A stretch of DNA of 64,000 bases, from contig OX637342.1 of NCBI GenBank assembly GCA_951799405.1, positions 4,526,001 through 4,590,000 on the forward strand. Direction: 5' to 3'. The notes under the pieces are model-generated. The model ran no database searches. It saw only the letters and a list, made by a program, of their open reading frames with translations, and had not been told where the DNA came from. This DNA comes from Agapetus fuscipes. Lineage: Eukaryota > Arthropoda > Insecta > Trichoptera > Glossosomatidae. Position numbers and translations under genes: made by a program. Shown piece after piece: positions 1-8,535 of the stretch (positions are counted from its first letter, which is position 1; each line of letters begins with the position of its first letter).

Positions 1-630
1 CGTCACAAATGCAGTTTTTTTCCTGTCTTCAATTTTCAGCGGGATTGACCAAAAGGCTGAATTGATGTCTAGCGTTGTAAAATATGATGAGTTTCTTGTC
101 TTAATCACTAAGTCGTCGATCAGTGGGAATGGTTGCGCTTGAGGTACCACTATTTTGTTTAAATCTCTAAAATCTATGCATAATCTTGATTTTTTGTTGT
201 CTTCTTTTTTGAAAGCTAACGTTACTGGTGCCGCAAATGGACTATAAGATTCCTCTATAAGCTTTTTGTCTAGTAACTTTGCCAATTGTTCTTCTATTTC
301 CTTTTTGTCTTCAATTGAACATCTGTAGGGCCTTTTACAGCAATATTTGTCCATAAGTAGATCAATACGTGCTTCATATTCTCTGACCGTTCCAATGTCA
401 TATTTATCTTTTGCAAATATTGATTTGTAAGTATCTATTAGTTTGTATATTTCTGATTTTTGTTCAATGTTTAATTTACTTACTTTGAAATCCCCTTCTT
501 TTATGTGTTCATTTAAATTTATTTCACATTTGTGTATGTGTTTTGTTTCTTGTTCTTCAGAATGTAGAATATGTGATTCTTCTTTTATGCTCATCTTGTC
601 TTCTTCTGATTTGTTAGATTGGATAATTTG
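1..630 (-). CDS. Ty3/gypsy-like reverse transcriptase, partial (runs off left edge)
   Basis: The minus strand from 630 to 1 stays open and encodes the N-terminal part of an LTR-retrotransposon RT. A segment with the motif CIDFRDLNK, the following VPQAQPFPLIDDL stretch and TTLDINSAFWSIPL are typical of Ty3/gypsy RT fingers and palm entry. The upstream 100 or so residues are a charged linker after the protease. The frame is the same as the protease frame and is separated from it only by one TAA at 631-633. The catalytic YxDD motif, RNase H and integrase would lie outside the window. RT copies the element RNA into DNA. Family-level placement is confident; clade is not assigned. Confidence 0.85.
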
Positions 631-962
631 TTATTCTTCGTTTTGGATTAATCTGAAATTTTTGATACAATCCAAACCAATTAGAAAATCGTAATCAAAA
701 TTTTCATTATCTACTACAAATACATCCATATTTTTTTCTATATTGTAGATTTTTATTTTTAGTGTTATCAAACCTTTTGTTTTCTTCCCACCATTAATAG
801 TCTTCAAGTTTACTATTTGCATATTACTTGTAAGTTCCTTTGGCTGTATTTTCAATAAATTTGCATTAATTAATGAAACATTCGACCCAGAATCATATAT
901 TCCAGAAACTCTTAAAGTATCATTTAATAGCAAATTAACTTTTATTAATGGTGGTACCTCTA
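631..962 (-). CDS. Ty3/gypsy-like aspartic protease (PR) reading frame
   Basis: A frame of about 110 codons contains the retroviral-type aspartic protease signature DSGSNVSL. Further on is a hydrophobic stretch ending DFLIGLDCIKNF, which resembles the second conserved block (ILG/IG-D). The best start is not a methionine: the frame is open back to the gag slippery site at 963-969, so PR is probably made as a Gag-PR fusion by -1 frameshifting. It ends at TAA 631-633, beyond which RT continues in the same frame. PR would cleave Gag and Pol. Confidence 0.8.
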
Positions 963-2036
963 GTTTTTTTGATTATTATCGTTCAATTCAATTTCTAATT
1001 TAGAATTATTAACAGTTCTTAAATTTGGTTTTAAATTCTTTTCTTTAAACCAACAATTCTCCTCAGGGTGGTAACGTTTCCCTTTTTTCACGTTAACACA
1101 GATACGGCATGGTTTTTTTTCTTCAATTTGTTTGGGTCTGGTGTCAGAATACATGGTACTTTTTTTATTATCCTTATTGTTTTCAACAAGTTGTTCCAAT
1201 TTCCCTATTTCATTGTACAGGCTTGCGGTTGTTTTTACAGTATTTTTATCAATTTTATCCATTACGTTGTCTGGTAATCCCATAACAATCATATTTATCA
1301 TTGTTTTGATATCAATATCTTTATTAATTTCCAATAACAACCGCTCTTTCTTTATGGCATATTCCAGCATTGATCCCACTCGAAATTTAAATCTAAATGC
1401 ATATTTGACACGACACCAACCTTCTCCTCCATAAGTTTCAGTAAAATTTTCTCTCCAGTCTTGCCATTTGGAGCTCAACGTCATTTTTATTAGCATACTG
1501 TTGTACCAATCAAGACAATTTTTTTCTAATAGGTATTTTAATACCTGAATTTTTTCTTCATCATCATTAATTTCAAACCTTAGACACTCGTTCTCAAAGT
1601 TCGTTATCCATTGATCCGCATTACATGTTTTATTTGAGAATTTGTCCATGAAAAATCTCTCAGCAGTTTTTTCTATATTTTTCTCCTCTGTCGTCTTGAT
1701 AGCATTGTTAGTATGTGAAGCCTTTGTTTCTTCTGTAATTTCATTTAAATATTGGTCAACAAATTGTAAGTTGTCTCCGTCATCCAGATATACTTTCCTC
1801 AACTCTGCATTTACAGGAATCCATATAGAGCGCACTTCATGCCTTTTTTTTAGTGATTTTTTTATTTTTGTAAATATATCTGAGGAGTATATGGCAGTAT
1901 GTTTACTTACTGGCTTTAAATCATCTGGGATTTCAAAAACACCTCCGATCGGTGTTTCAATTGAGGTTATGCATATCACATTAGTTTTGCCATCCGTGGA
2001 CCCCAATACGACAAATTTAAACCGTAGTTTATTCAT
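960..2036 (-). CDS. Ty3/gypsy-like Gag polyprotein, 358 aa
   Basis: The ORF begins MNKLRFKFVVLG and has a Retrotrans_gag-like core around residues 140-290 (W-x2-FE..C...F, then LDWYN, W..W...F...YG, and a MGLP motif). Near the C terminus is one zinc-knuckle-like motif, CRICVN...H-x4-C, with the spacer enlarged relative to the classical CCHC. Residues 1-110 are not recognised. The stop TAG at 960-962 directly follows an A AAA AAC heptamer, and the protease lies in the -1 frame. The ORF is intact, suggesting a fairly young copy. Confidence 0.8.
   Translation of the reverse strand: MNKLRFKFVVLGSTDGKTNVICITSIETPIGGVFEIPDDLKPVSKHTAIYSSDIFTKIKKSLKKRHEVRSIWIPVNAELRKVYLDDGDNLQFVDQYLNEITEETKASHTNNAIKTTEEKNIEKTAERFFMDKFSNKTCNADQWITNFENECLRFEINDDEEKIQVLKYLLEKNCLDWYNSMLIKMTLSSKWQDWRENFTETYGGEGWCRVKYAFRFKFRVGSMLEYAIKKERLLLEINKDIDIKTMINMIVMGLPDNVMDKIDKNTVKTTASLYNEIGKLEQLVENNKDNKKSTMYSDTRPKQIEEKKPCRICVNVKKGKRYHPEENCWFKEKNLKPNLRTVNNSKLEIELNDNNQKN
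963..969 (-). promoter_or_regulatory. Programmed -1 frameshift slippery site (A AAA AAC)
   Basis: On the minus strand the last gag codons read CAA AAA AAC TAG. This places the heptamer A_AAA_AAC in register with the zero frame. Slipping back one base gives AAA AAA CTA GAG and enters the open protease frame with no stop. A AAA AAC is an established -1 slippery heptamer in retroviruses. The downstream stimulatory structure was not identified. Confidence 0.7.
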
Positions 2037-2300
2037 TTTAATCGAAATTGTAGTTTTGTATGATTGTAATTTATAGATAAATTAAATAACTTTAATTTTA
2101 TGAAAACATATATTTGTTTAGAATTTAAGACAGTTGAAGTTGCTTATTATTTATAGGAAACTACAATCACGTCGTTTAATTCTTTTTACAATCTTATCGA
2201 CTTGCACGCGCACCGTCCGGCAAAATGGCTAATGGCTGTTCACCAGAAAGTAGGTAAATACCTGAGTGCCGACCGAGCGCTACAAATAAACAAGAATACC
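2037..2300 (-). other. Gypsy-like leader / probable LTR part, interrupted by the BEL element
   Basis: Sequence upstream of the gag start. It holds a TATA-like box on the minus strand (TATAAATA, 2148-2155) about 110 bp before the gag ATG. No clear primer-binding site was found. The BEL element is inserted at 2300/7200, so 7205 onward may continue the same LTR, but I could not confirm this. Confidence 0.35.
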
Positions 2301-2883
2301 TGTAGCTGACGCTCTACAGGCGCGGGTGGACTGGATCCGTCTTCTCACACTGTTCCTCTGTCAGCTGGTTGTAAGGCAGCTGCCTTTCCAATAATTCAAG
2401 ATCTCGATGTCAGGGGGCAAAGCGGCGGGTCGTTGTATCGAAGATCTGAAGAGATGGTCAGGAAGAGTAGCAGGTCGAAGTTCTGAAGAAAGCGAAGCGT
2501 TGTAGTAAGAAGTCGGAAGTCGGAGAACAAGTGATTTATTTCGAAGAACATACACATATTTATATTCAAGGAAACAAAAGGGATAACGGGACAAAGGATA
2601 ACGGGAATTCTCACACATAGGGATGGGAACGAAAACTAGGGATGGGGCGTGGGAGTGTCGGCACAAACGAGGCAAATCAACATATTTATCAATAATTGCT
2701 AATCCACGAGCTCCCCCGGTATTTGTGATAGTGAACCCTGAAGTTGACATGTTTCTTTATTAAGGGTCCACATTTCACATTACACATACCGAGGTCGCCG
2801 CAATTATCGCATTTTATGTGGTTGCCCTAAGAAGGACCTTCTTTTGCTTAACGAATACTCTGAAGCTCGCTGCGTCCGCAACA
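2301..2883 (-). repeat. BEL/Pao 3' LTR (left in window)
   Basis: It matches 6617-7199 over its entire 583 bp as far as can be read. The element ORF ends inside it (stop at 2814-2816). It is flanked on the left by the ATACC duplication at 2296-2300. ORFs within it (for example 2361-2750, minus) are duplicated in the other LTR and have no recognisable protein features. Confidence 0.95.
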
Positions 2884-5800
2884 CTCCCCCCGTGCAGTCT
2901 CTGCTGTACTAAATCCGGACGCTGCTGTCTTCTGAGGCGAACACGGCCAACCAGCTTAGGGTCCGCGATCAGCACTAAACCGCCTTCTCGAATCGGCTCC
3001 GCTGGGCTCCTCCACTTCGGACGTTGAGCCAGTGTGGGGAGGTACTCCCGTACCCACCGTCGCCAAAACACATCTGCCATTTGTTGCGACAATCTCCACT
3101 GTCTCTTCAGGCAGGTCTTCTCATCTCCCTGGTCGTATCTTGCCAGGGAGGTCATACCACCCGCTGACCCCAACAGGAAGTGGTTCGGTGTCAAAGGCTC
3201 ATCATCTTTGACATCCACTGATACGCGAGTCATCGGGCGTGAATTTATGGTGCTTTCTGCCTCCGCTAACGCTGTCACTAGCGTCTCTTCGTTCGGAGAC
3301 CTCTCCTTCACCATTGCTGTCAAGGCTTTGTTCACTGAACGAACAAGCCGTTCCCAGGCACCTCCAAAGTGCGGTGATGACGGCGGGATAAACCTCCAGT
3401 CTATCCTCTTTAACGCCGTAAATTGCAGGAATTTAGCATCATTCCTCAAGCTTTTGATGGCTGCATTCATTTCACGGTCAGCCCCAACGAAGTTTGTCCC
3501 ATTGTCAGAGTACAAAACTTTAGGGGAGCCACATCGTGCAGCCATCCTTCTCACGGCCATTATGGCCGGATCCACGGACAATGAACTTGCCAACTCGATG
3601 TGCATTGCCCGCGTCGTCATGCATGTGAAGAGTGCACCATGCCGCTTCTCGGTGCATCTTCCAATCCTCACCGTCATGTGTCCAAAGAAGTTTAACCCAC
3701 AGTGGTTAAATGGTCGTTCTCCTTGGGCCAACCTTGCAGCTGGTAGCTTCCCCATCAGCGGTGTCTGCGGCGTGCACCGCATAATCTTGCACGCCCGGCA
3801 GCCTTTGATGATGCATCGTAAGGTTGTGCAAAGTTTCAGAACGAAGAACTTTGCCCTCACATCACTTCTGGTGCGCTCCACACCGGGATGTCCAGCAGCT
3901 TCATGTACGTATGTTAGCATCAGCTTCACGTACTTGTCGTCTCTATCCAGTATCGGTGGTGCGGCTTTTTGAGTCCCCTGCAGGTCCATACGCAGCACGT
4001 TGTCTCCGTCTATGTACGGCGTCACGGCTCGCAAGCGCCCCCCAGGCGGAAGCTGCTCCCCCCGTCTTAGGATCTCCATCTCGTAGACAAATGTGCGCCT
4101 CAGAGATAGGCGCACCCATATCACCTCTACGTTGATGATGTCTTTAGCCCATGATTCACAATCAATACCGGGCCACTTCGGCTGCCCTGTCTTCCTATGA
4201 CGGCGGCAGCGGTCCATGAAGCGTGTCACATACGCTGTCAATACCAGCAATCTCACCCGTTGTGAGAAACCCGTTACATCTGGTAACGGTCGTGCAACAT
4301 TTTGTGTCCCCCGTAGGCGCGTATCCCTGTGCAGGACGTTGACTCCGTCTACGTACGGCGTCACTGCTCGCCAACGCCTACCGGGCGGGAGTTGCTCTTC
4401 CCGTCTCAGGACCTCAATCTTCTTGCCAACTGTGCACCTCTGGGATAGGCGCACCCAAGTTGTTTCAGCGTTGGTGATCTTAGCTCGCAATTCCCAAGAA
4501 TCTCCGGACCTCTTCAGCTGCTCCTCCTTCCAACGATGGCGGCAGCGGTCTACGAAGCGTATCACCCGCGCAGTCGGTCTCACCCGTTGTGAGAAACCCG
4601 TTACATCTGGTAACGGTCGTGCAACATTTTGTGTCCTCCGCAGGCGCGTATCGATGTGCAGGACGTTGACTCCGTCTACGTACGGCGTCACTGCTCGCCA
4701 ACGCCTACCAGGCGGGAGTTGCTCTTCCCGTCTCAGGACCTCAATCCTCTTGCCAACTGTGCACCACTGGGATAGGCGCACCCAAGTTGTTCCAGCGTTG
4801 GTGATCTCAGCTCGTAGTTCCCAAGAATCTCCGGACGTCCTAAACTGCTCTTCCTTCCAATAATGGCGGCAGCGGTCCCCGAAGCATATCACCCACGCTG
4901 TCGGTCTCACCCGTTGTGAGAAACCCGTTACATCTGGTAACGGTCGTGCAACATTTTGTGTCCACCGCAGGCGCGTATCCAAGTGCGGGACGTTGACTCC
5001 GTCTACGTACGGCGTCACTGCTCGCCAACGCCTACCGGACGGGAGTTGCTCTCCCCGTGCCAGGACCTCCTTGTTGCCAAATGTGCACCTCTGGGATAGG
5101 CGCACCCCTGTTGTTCCAGCGTTGGTGATCTCAGCTCGTAATTCCCAAGAATCTCCGGACCTCTTCAGCTGCTCCTCCTTCCAATGATGGCGGCAGCGGT
5201 CTACGAAGCGTATCACCCACGCTGTCGGTCTCACCCGTTGTGAGAAACCCGTTACAATCTTTCCACCGTACACTGCAGCTTCAGATGTTGATCTAGACAC
5301 TTGGCCCAGCAAAGTGTCACTCACGATCATGTCATCCCATCTGAACTGCACGTGTCCGCGTGGCACGACTAGCCACCCACAGTCCAAGCCCATAAGACTC
5401 ATAGGCTTAACCTCCGCCGAACTGGAGGCTTCTGCTGTCAGCTCGCTTACCACGCGCGTTGGTAAGCGCAGCTGCGTCACTGTGTGCCCTACAGCTTCGT
5501 GGCACACACTTGTGGTCCCTTTCATGGATATGCTAACGCGCCGTGAGCCTGCGTTCTTCGCGCATATCCCTGTTGCTCCCGTGGTCTGTAATCCCGAGCA
5601 CGGTCCTCGACGCGCATCTACGTGGGTAGCATCCTCTTCTTCCTGTTCTTTCACCAGCGTCACTGTAGAGCCTTCGTCCAAAAGGTCGTGCGCATCCAAC
5701 GACCCTTCTGGCTCCCTAAGTGTAACTGGCAGGACTTCGAGCACCATACCACCCTCACTGCGCATCGCATGTAATACCTCCGAGTCACTCTTGGAGTCCC

Positions 5801-6518
5801 GCGGGACATGAAGCAATCGATGGTGTTTGCCCGCGCAGCCATATACACTACACTTAGGCGCGCGGCACTTTGACGTACGACAACGTCCACTCAAACACCC
5901 GAAGCACAATCGGCGTTGTCTCGCTACTTTCCACTTGGCATGTACCTCAAGCCTTGCGAACTCACAACACTGCTCTAATCGATGCACTCCGTCGCACATT
6001 GCACACTGTGTACCCGCATTTCTGTTCACCTTCCCCTCAGGCCTACTGGATTCTAATTGGAATCCGCTTGGCGCTGTGCCCTCCTTCACCCTTACGAAGG
6101 CCGCGGCCGTCGTTTCCATCGAGGGCTGTGAATGTTCTTGTGAACTCCTCACCCATTCACCGGTGAGTCTTTTGTCATCAGCATCTCCAGATGCTGAATC
6201 ATTAGGAGACGCGGTGTCCGCAGTTACCGCGCGCTCCTTCTGTCCGGGCTCCGCCCCACAAACATTCCCGGCAATCGTGGGACCTGGTGCGGGCAGCTCC
6301 GGCACAGCAACCGCCTCGGCGAGTTGCTCCGTTGACTTGTCTCCTTTCGCAGCGTGGCCGGCTTTGATGGAGTGAGCCTTCATAAACGTGAAGAACTCTC
6401 CCATCATTTCCTTCAGCTCCACAACCATACGCATTGTCACTTCTTCCACTGATGAATCCATCGTCGTCCTCCCAGATTCGGACGATCGCGAATCAGATTC
6501 AACGCGGTCTCCTTCCAT
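2814..6518 (-). CDS. BEL/Pao Gag-PR-(linker x4)-integrase polyprotein, 1,234 aa, RT and RNase H absent
   Basis: Residues 1-170 are low-complexity and lack the usual BEL capsid domain. Residues 172-184 form CxxCxxxxHxxxxC, and 205-237 form a Cys/His-rich second zinc region. LLDEGSTVTLV at 279-289 is the A17 protease active site. Residues 423-857 are four tandem copies (about 109, 109, 108 residues plus a divergent last unit) of the segment that normally links RNase H to integrase (TAYVxRF ... RAVTPYxDGxNVL). Residues 858-1150 or so are integrase with an H2C2-like N-terminal domain. The usual first catalytic Asp of the VDYFGP motif is Asn (N943, GLNFFG), while D1005 (SDNGTNF) and E1056 (GGAWERL) are kept. 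The C terminus runs into the 3' LTR. There is no RT palm or YxDD motif. The uninterrupted frame is striking for an enzymatically deficient element. Confidence 0.9.
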   Translation of the reverse strand: MEGDRVESDSRSSESGRTTMDSSVEEVTMRMVVELKEMMGEFFTFMKAHSIKAGHAAKGDKSTEQLAEAVAVPELPAPGPTIAGNVCGAEPGQKERAVTADTASPNDSASGDADDKRLTGEWVRSSQEHSQPSMETTAAAFVRVKEGTAPSGFQLESSRPEGKVNRNAGTQCAMCDGVHRLEQCCEFARLEVHAKWKVARQRRLCFGCLSGRCRTSKCRAPKCSVYGCAGKHHRLLHVPRDSKSDSEVLHAMRSEGGMVLEVLPVTLREPEGSLDAHDLLDEGSTVTLVKEQEEEDATHVDARRGPCSGLQTTGATGICAKNAGSRRVSISMKGTTSVCHEAVGHTVTQLRLPTRVVSELTAEASSSAEVKPMSLMGLDCGWLVVPRGHVQFRWDDMIVSDTLLGQVSRSTSEAAVYGGKIVTGFSQRVRPTAWVIRFVDRCRHHWKEEQLKRSGDSWELRAEITNAGTTGVRLSQRCTFGNKEVLARGEQLPSGRRWRAVTPYVDGVNVPHLDTRLRWTQNVARPLPDVTGFSQRVRPTAWVICFGDRCRHYWKEEQFRTSGDSWELRAEITNAGTTWVRLSQWCTVGKRIEVLRREEQLPPGRRWRAVTPYVDGVNVLHIDTRLRRTQNVARPLPDVTGFSQRVRPTARVIRFVDRCRHRWKEEQLKRSGDSWELRAKITNAETTWVRLSQRCTVGKKIEVLRREEQLPPGRRWRAVTPYVDGVNVLHRDTRLRGTQNVARPLPDVTGFSQRVRLLVLTAYVTRFMDRCRRHRKTGQPKWPGIDCESWAKDIINVEVIWVRLSLRRTFVYEMEILRRGEQLPPGGRLRAVTPYIDGDNVLRMDLQGTQKAAPPILDRDDKYVKLMLTYVHEAAGHPGVERTRSDVRAKFFVLKLCTTLRCIIKGCRACKIMRCTPQTPLMGKLPAARLAQGERPFNHCGLNFFGHMTVRIGRCTEKRHGALFTCMTTRAMHIELASSLSVDPAIMAVRRMAARCGSPKVLYSDNGTNFVGADREMNAAIKSLRNDAKFLQFTALKRIDWRFIPPSSPHFGGAWERLVRSVNKALTAMVKERSPNEETLVTALAEAESTINSRPMTRVSVDVKDDEPLTPNHFLLGSAGGMTSLARYDQGDEKTCLKRQWRLSQQMADVFWRRWVREYLPTLAQRPKWRSPAEPIREGGLVLIADPKLVGRVRLRRQQRPDLVQQRLHGGSVADAASFRVFVKQKKVLLRATT
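2884..2892 (-). other. Polypurine tract of the BEL element
   Basis: In element orientation a CGGGGGGAG run directly abuts the 3' LTR start (TGTTGCGG). This is the expected site for plus-strand DNA priming. Confidence 0.75.
3965..5252 (-). repeat. In-frame tandem array of four ~325-bp units within the BEL ORF
   Basis: The plus-strand marker tctcacccgt recurs at 4251, 4578, 4905 and 5229, giving periods of 327, 327 and 324 bp, all multiples of three. Element-order units are 5252-4929, 4928-4602, 4601-4275 and 4274-3965. The first three are highly alike (VTGFSQRVRP ... ARPLPD). The integrase-proximal unit is more divergent and resembles the ordinary single BEL linker, so it is probably the ancestral copy. 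Confidence 0.93.
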
Positions 6519-6596
6519 TTCTTCTTGAAACGTCTTCCTCAGCGTGTTACGATCCCTTAACAGGCATCAGGAAGTGAACTTGCTGTCGAAGACGGG

Positions 6597-6614
6597 ATCC
6601 GGCTCGAAGGACCA
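6597..6614 (-). other. Primer-binding site, probably tRNA-Tyr
   Basis: The plus strand reads atccggctcgaaggacca, which equals the 3' end of insect tRNA-Tyr including CCA as I recall it. The element minus strand is therefore the complementary PBS starting TGGTCCTTCGAG. It sits 2 bp downstream of the 5' LTR end at 6617. The tRNA identity is from memory. Confidence 0.75.
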
Positions 6615-6616
6615 GA

Positions 6617-7199
6617 TGTAGCTGACGCTCTACAGGCGCGGGTGGACTGGATCCGTCTTCTCACACTGTTCCTCTGTCAGCTGGTTGTAAGGCAGCTGCC
6701 TTTCCAATAATTCAAGATCTCGATGTCAGGGGGCAAAGCGGCGGGTCGTTGTATCGAAGATCTGAAGAGATGGTCAGGAAGAGTAGCAGGTCGAAGTTCT
6801 GAAGAAAGCGAAGCGTTGTAGTAAGAAGTCGGAAGTCGGAGAACAAGTGATTTATTTCGAAGAACATACACATATTTATATTCAAGGAAACAAAAGGGAT
6901 AACGGGACAAAGGATAACGGGAATTCTCACACATAGGGATGGGAACGAAAACTAGGGATGGGGCGTGGGAGTGTCGGCACAAACGAGGCAAATCAACATA
7001 TTTATCAATAATTGCTAATCCACGAGCTCCCCCGGTATTTGTGATAGTGAACCCTGAAGTTGACATGTTTCTTTATTAAGGGTCCACATTTCACATTACA
7101 CATACCGAGGTCGCCGCAATTATCGCATTTTATGTGGTTGCCCTAAGAAGGACCTTCTTTTGCTTAACGAATACTCTGAAGCTCGCTGCGTCCGCAACA
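6617..7199 (-). repeat. BEL/Pao 5' LTR (right in window)
   Basis: Second LTR of 583 bp, presumably containing the promoter for minus-strand transcription of the element. It is followed by the ATACC duplication at 7200-7204. Confidence 0.95.
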
Positions 7200-7204
7200 A
7201 TACC

Positions 7205-7464
7205 TATTAAAGGAGCTTAATACGTAGTTGTAGTTCCTTTACACATATATATTACAGGACATCACCATATGACAACCAACCCTTTCACGGACCTCTTTGA
7301 ACCCATATTTTATTAATATTCTCTCAAAAGAAATGTGACCCTTTCGAAGGGTTTTATAATTTAATATTCCTGTATACAAATATATTTAGGTACTTTATGT
7401 GAACTTTCACATGGTAGGCTGAATTTTTTTATTAAGATGGTCTTAGATAAATATAAAAACAAGA
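7205..7464. other. Intergenic sequence, nothing recognised
   Basis: AT-rich sequence right of the BEL target duplication. It could be the severed remainder of the gypsy-like LTR at 2037-2300. No ORF or repeat match was seen. Confidence 0.4.
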
Positions 7465-7465
7465 C

Positions 7466-7575
7466 TTTTGCAACTATGCTACACGAATAGTGCATCTTAT
7501 TTATTTCCGATCGGCCTTACGTCAACCATTTCACTTGGGCTACGGGTTTCCCTGCTCCCGAGGGGGCAGGTTATC
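7466..7575 (-). mobile_element. SINE-A fragment (internally deleted)
   Basis: Resembles the 3' and middle parts of SINE-A (see 15083-15418): gcaactatgctacac, then ggccttacgtcaacc and ctcccgagggggc. The segment between these blocks is shortened and the tRNA-like head is missing. The rest of 7576-7960 shows nothing recognisable. Confidence 0.65.
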
Positions 7576-7964
7576 ATATATTTTTAAGTATGATACTCGA
7601 TGAATGACTGAAAAAGGTACACAAAGAAAATAATCTAGGCAATAATGGAAAAGAAAGACCGTTTAAAGAATTTACTTTTAGCAAAAAGTGAGTTCCTTCA
7701 ATAAATTAAAAGAAGTAAAATATGACCTAGTGAAAGTAAATGTTGAGAGGTACTAGCCACCCTTAGCGGAAAGGTAACATGTAACAATTATTTTTGATTT
7801 AAAAAAAGTTCTTCTCCTAAATTTTTATAGAATTATATCGTAGGCTCCTGAAAAAAAATGAATGATTGGTCGAATTCAAAACCTAGAATGTATGTAGGCA
7901 TAAACATGTATTAACGAAATGAAATCATATTTTATATATTAAGTTGCAAAGATATTTTAACATT

Positions 7965-7998
7965 TCCTTAAATTATAGGTTAGTATGAGGCTGACCTT
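7965..7998 (+). repeat. Family C repeat, left part split by the RTE insertion
   Basis: ttataggttagtatgagg and ctgacc match the start of family C (see 32399-32665). The repeat resumes at 11628 after the LINE. Confidence 0.8.
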
Positions 7999-8535
7999 GG
8001 GGTTCTAGGGTGCAGATGCGCAACACAATGTAATTATGCAAGTTTTTACATATTAGCCTCTCTGCATCAACTCCACTCCCACCTACCTGTGGTGAACCCT
8101 GTTAAACCTAGCAACCCAGGAAGAGATTGCGGTAACCAACCCCTTTGGAAGCCTGGGTAGGTGAGCAGACGGGAGACGGGGGTCTGGGGTGCTCGCGTCA
8201 GTACTGAACTGGCGAGGAGCTCCCTGGATGGTACCGGTGCAGGCCGCGTACCTGAGGATGGTGGTTGCCAGGAAACTGTACAGCCGGCGTCCACAGCCCG
8301 AGTCAGCTGGGCTACTGCACTGATGGAGGGCAGCAGTATCCATCACAACTGGAAGTAAGCGGAGGCAATGGATGCCAGAACGGTTACTTCACAGACTATT
8401 CCAGGCGCAGCTGCAACAGCCTCAACGACTGGAATACTGCGGTGCAGAAGGCAACGGGAAACCACTGCACTAATTTCCCAAGGTAGTAGCGTCTGTTCTC
8501 CAGGTTAGGAGCGGCTACAAACAGCGTCTGTTCCT

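Larger units (their letters stand above)
2301..7199 (-). mobile_element. BEL/Pao LTR retrotransposon, RT-less, with two identical-looking LTRs
   Basis: A 4,899-bp insertion on the minus strand. LTRs at 2301-2883 and 6617-7199 are both 583 bp, start TG and end CA in element orientation, and read as identical by eye. The 5-bp duplication ATACC flanks it at 2296-2300 and 7200-7204, as expected for BEL/Pao integration. A tRNA-Tyr-like PBS lies 2 bp inside the 5' LTR (6597-6614) and a purine tract abuts the 3' LTR (2884-2892). The coding region keeps zinc knuckles, protease and integrase but lacks capsid, RT and RNase H. The copy is therefore non-autonomous, but mobilised recently. Confidence 0.93.

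Noticed and set aside
443..694. 83-codon plus-strand ORF
   Set aside because: Antisense to the gypsy PR-RT region; composition is a mirror of Lys/Asn-rich coding sequence.
2361..2750. 129-codon minus ORF in the LTR, repeated at 6677-7066
   Set aside because: It lies wholly in the LTR, has no protein-like features, and is duplicated only because LTRs are identical.
3034..3972. 312-codon plus-strand ORF, and others antisense to the BEL ORF (4216-4863, 5827-6375)
   Set aside because: They are shadows of the minus-strand polyprotein, which has clear retroelement motifs.
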